Source: Deltaproteobacteria bacterium
GTDB lineage: Bacteria > Desulfobacterota > JAENJC01
DNA: 6,850 nt
Assembly: GCA_016208525.1 (NCBI GenBank)
Contig: JACQYJ010000164.1
Location: forward strand, 1 to 6,850
Reading direction: 5' to 3'
The translations under genes were made by a program, and so were the position numbers. Under the pieces are notes generated by a model. That model saw nothing but the letters and a program-made list of their open reading frames with translations, was not told the DNA's origin and searched no databases. Positions 6,716-6,850 of this stretch are shown in pieces. Within the stretch, counting starts at the first letter, position 1, and each line of letters opens with the position of its first letter.

Positions 6716-6742
6716 ATAAAGTCAATGATTTCAACCAGACCA

Positions 6743-6768
6743 CCGTTCGCCCTGAGCTTGTCGAAGGG
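6743..6768. repeat. Inverted related copy of the hairpin repeat
   Basis: CCGTTCG followed by a CCCT/AGGG stem (6750-6753 with 6765-6768) around the 11-nt loop GAGCTTGTCGA. In reverse complement it matches the end of the 55-bp repeat (6690-6714) at 19 of 25 positions. Most mismatches fall in the stem, where both sides change together. It can pair with either flanking 55-bp copy to form a larger cruciform. Confidence 0.7.
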
Positions 6769-6776
6769 TGATCTGT

Positions 6777-6816
6777 GACTTTTTACGACTTCGTCTTGAT
6801 TCATTCGTAAAAAGTC
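6777..6816. repeat. 12-bp perfect inverted repeat
   Basis: GACTTTTTACGA (6777-6788) and TCGTAAAAAGTC (6805-6816) are perfect inverted copies separated by 16 bp. The right arm is part of the second 55-bp repeat. On the + strand the hairpin is followed by a short TTTT run. The stem is AT-rich and symmetric, so I read it as repeat structure rather than a terminator. Confidence 0.7.
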
Positions 6817-6850
6817 TTTTCTGTGGTTCGACAGGCTCACCACGAACGGA
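6796..6850. repeat. 55-bp direct repeat, copy 2 (may continue past the window)
   Basis: It is 53/55 identical to 6661-6715 and is cut by the window edge, so the true repeat may be longer. The GTGGT/ACCAC stem (6823-6827 with 6839-6843) is unchanged, while the loop differs from copy 1 at two positions. Confidence 0.85.

Noticed and set aside
6621..6850. CRISPR array
   Set aside because: There are only two full repeats, 55 bp long with an 80-bp gap that itself contains an inverted relative of the repeat. Spacing and unit sizes do not fit CRISPR.

Overview
The window is a bacterial chromosomal segment whose recognisable genes all lie on the minus strand, so it reads from right to left: ptsI (phosphotransferase Enzyme I), then pilB, pilT, pilC and the 5' part of a pilS-type sensor kinase cut off by the left edge. 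The order pilB-pilT-pilC-pilS matches the type IV pilus cluster of Geobacter and relatives, where pilR and pilA follow. Moderate GC content, frequent ATA codons, a c-di-GMP-type N-terminus on PilB and many palindromic intergenic repeats suggest Desulfobacterota or Nitrospirota. The taxon is inferred and cannot be fixed from this sequence alone.

Layout from right to left. 6850-6599: no gene, but two 55-bp direct repeats (53/55 identical) plus a partial third copy and small hairpins. 6598-4838: ptsI, complete, with a TTG start behind a strong ribosome binding site. 4837-4775: a 63-bp gap with a near-consensus sigma70 promoter reading into pilB. 4774-2978: pilB, the extension ATPase, with two tandem 24-residue MshEN motifs. 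2952-1852: pilT, the retraction ATPase. 1851-1678: a gap holding a long REP-like palindrome, a three-stem clover-shaped inverted repeat and a 7-bp tandem repeat. 1677-568: pilC, the inner-membrane platform protein, which loses family similarity after residue 348 and ends in 21 unrelated residues encoded by a palindromic repeat. 566-1: the N-terminal six-helix membrane domain of a PilS-like histidine kinase.

How the genes work together: PilB and PilT are the opposed hexameric motors that add and remove pilin subunits through the PilC platform, and PilS (with a PilR expected beyond the left edge) would control pilin transcription. PtsI is the entry point of the phosphotransferase system and is probably only a neighbour, since pilB has its own promoter.

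I see no new multi-gene system. The most notable points are the replacement of the pilC 3' end and pilS ribosome binding site by a short palindromic element, and several different palindromic repeat families packed around this pilus operon. One of these families shows hairpins whose stems differ between copies while the loop is conserved.
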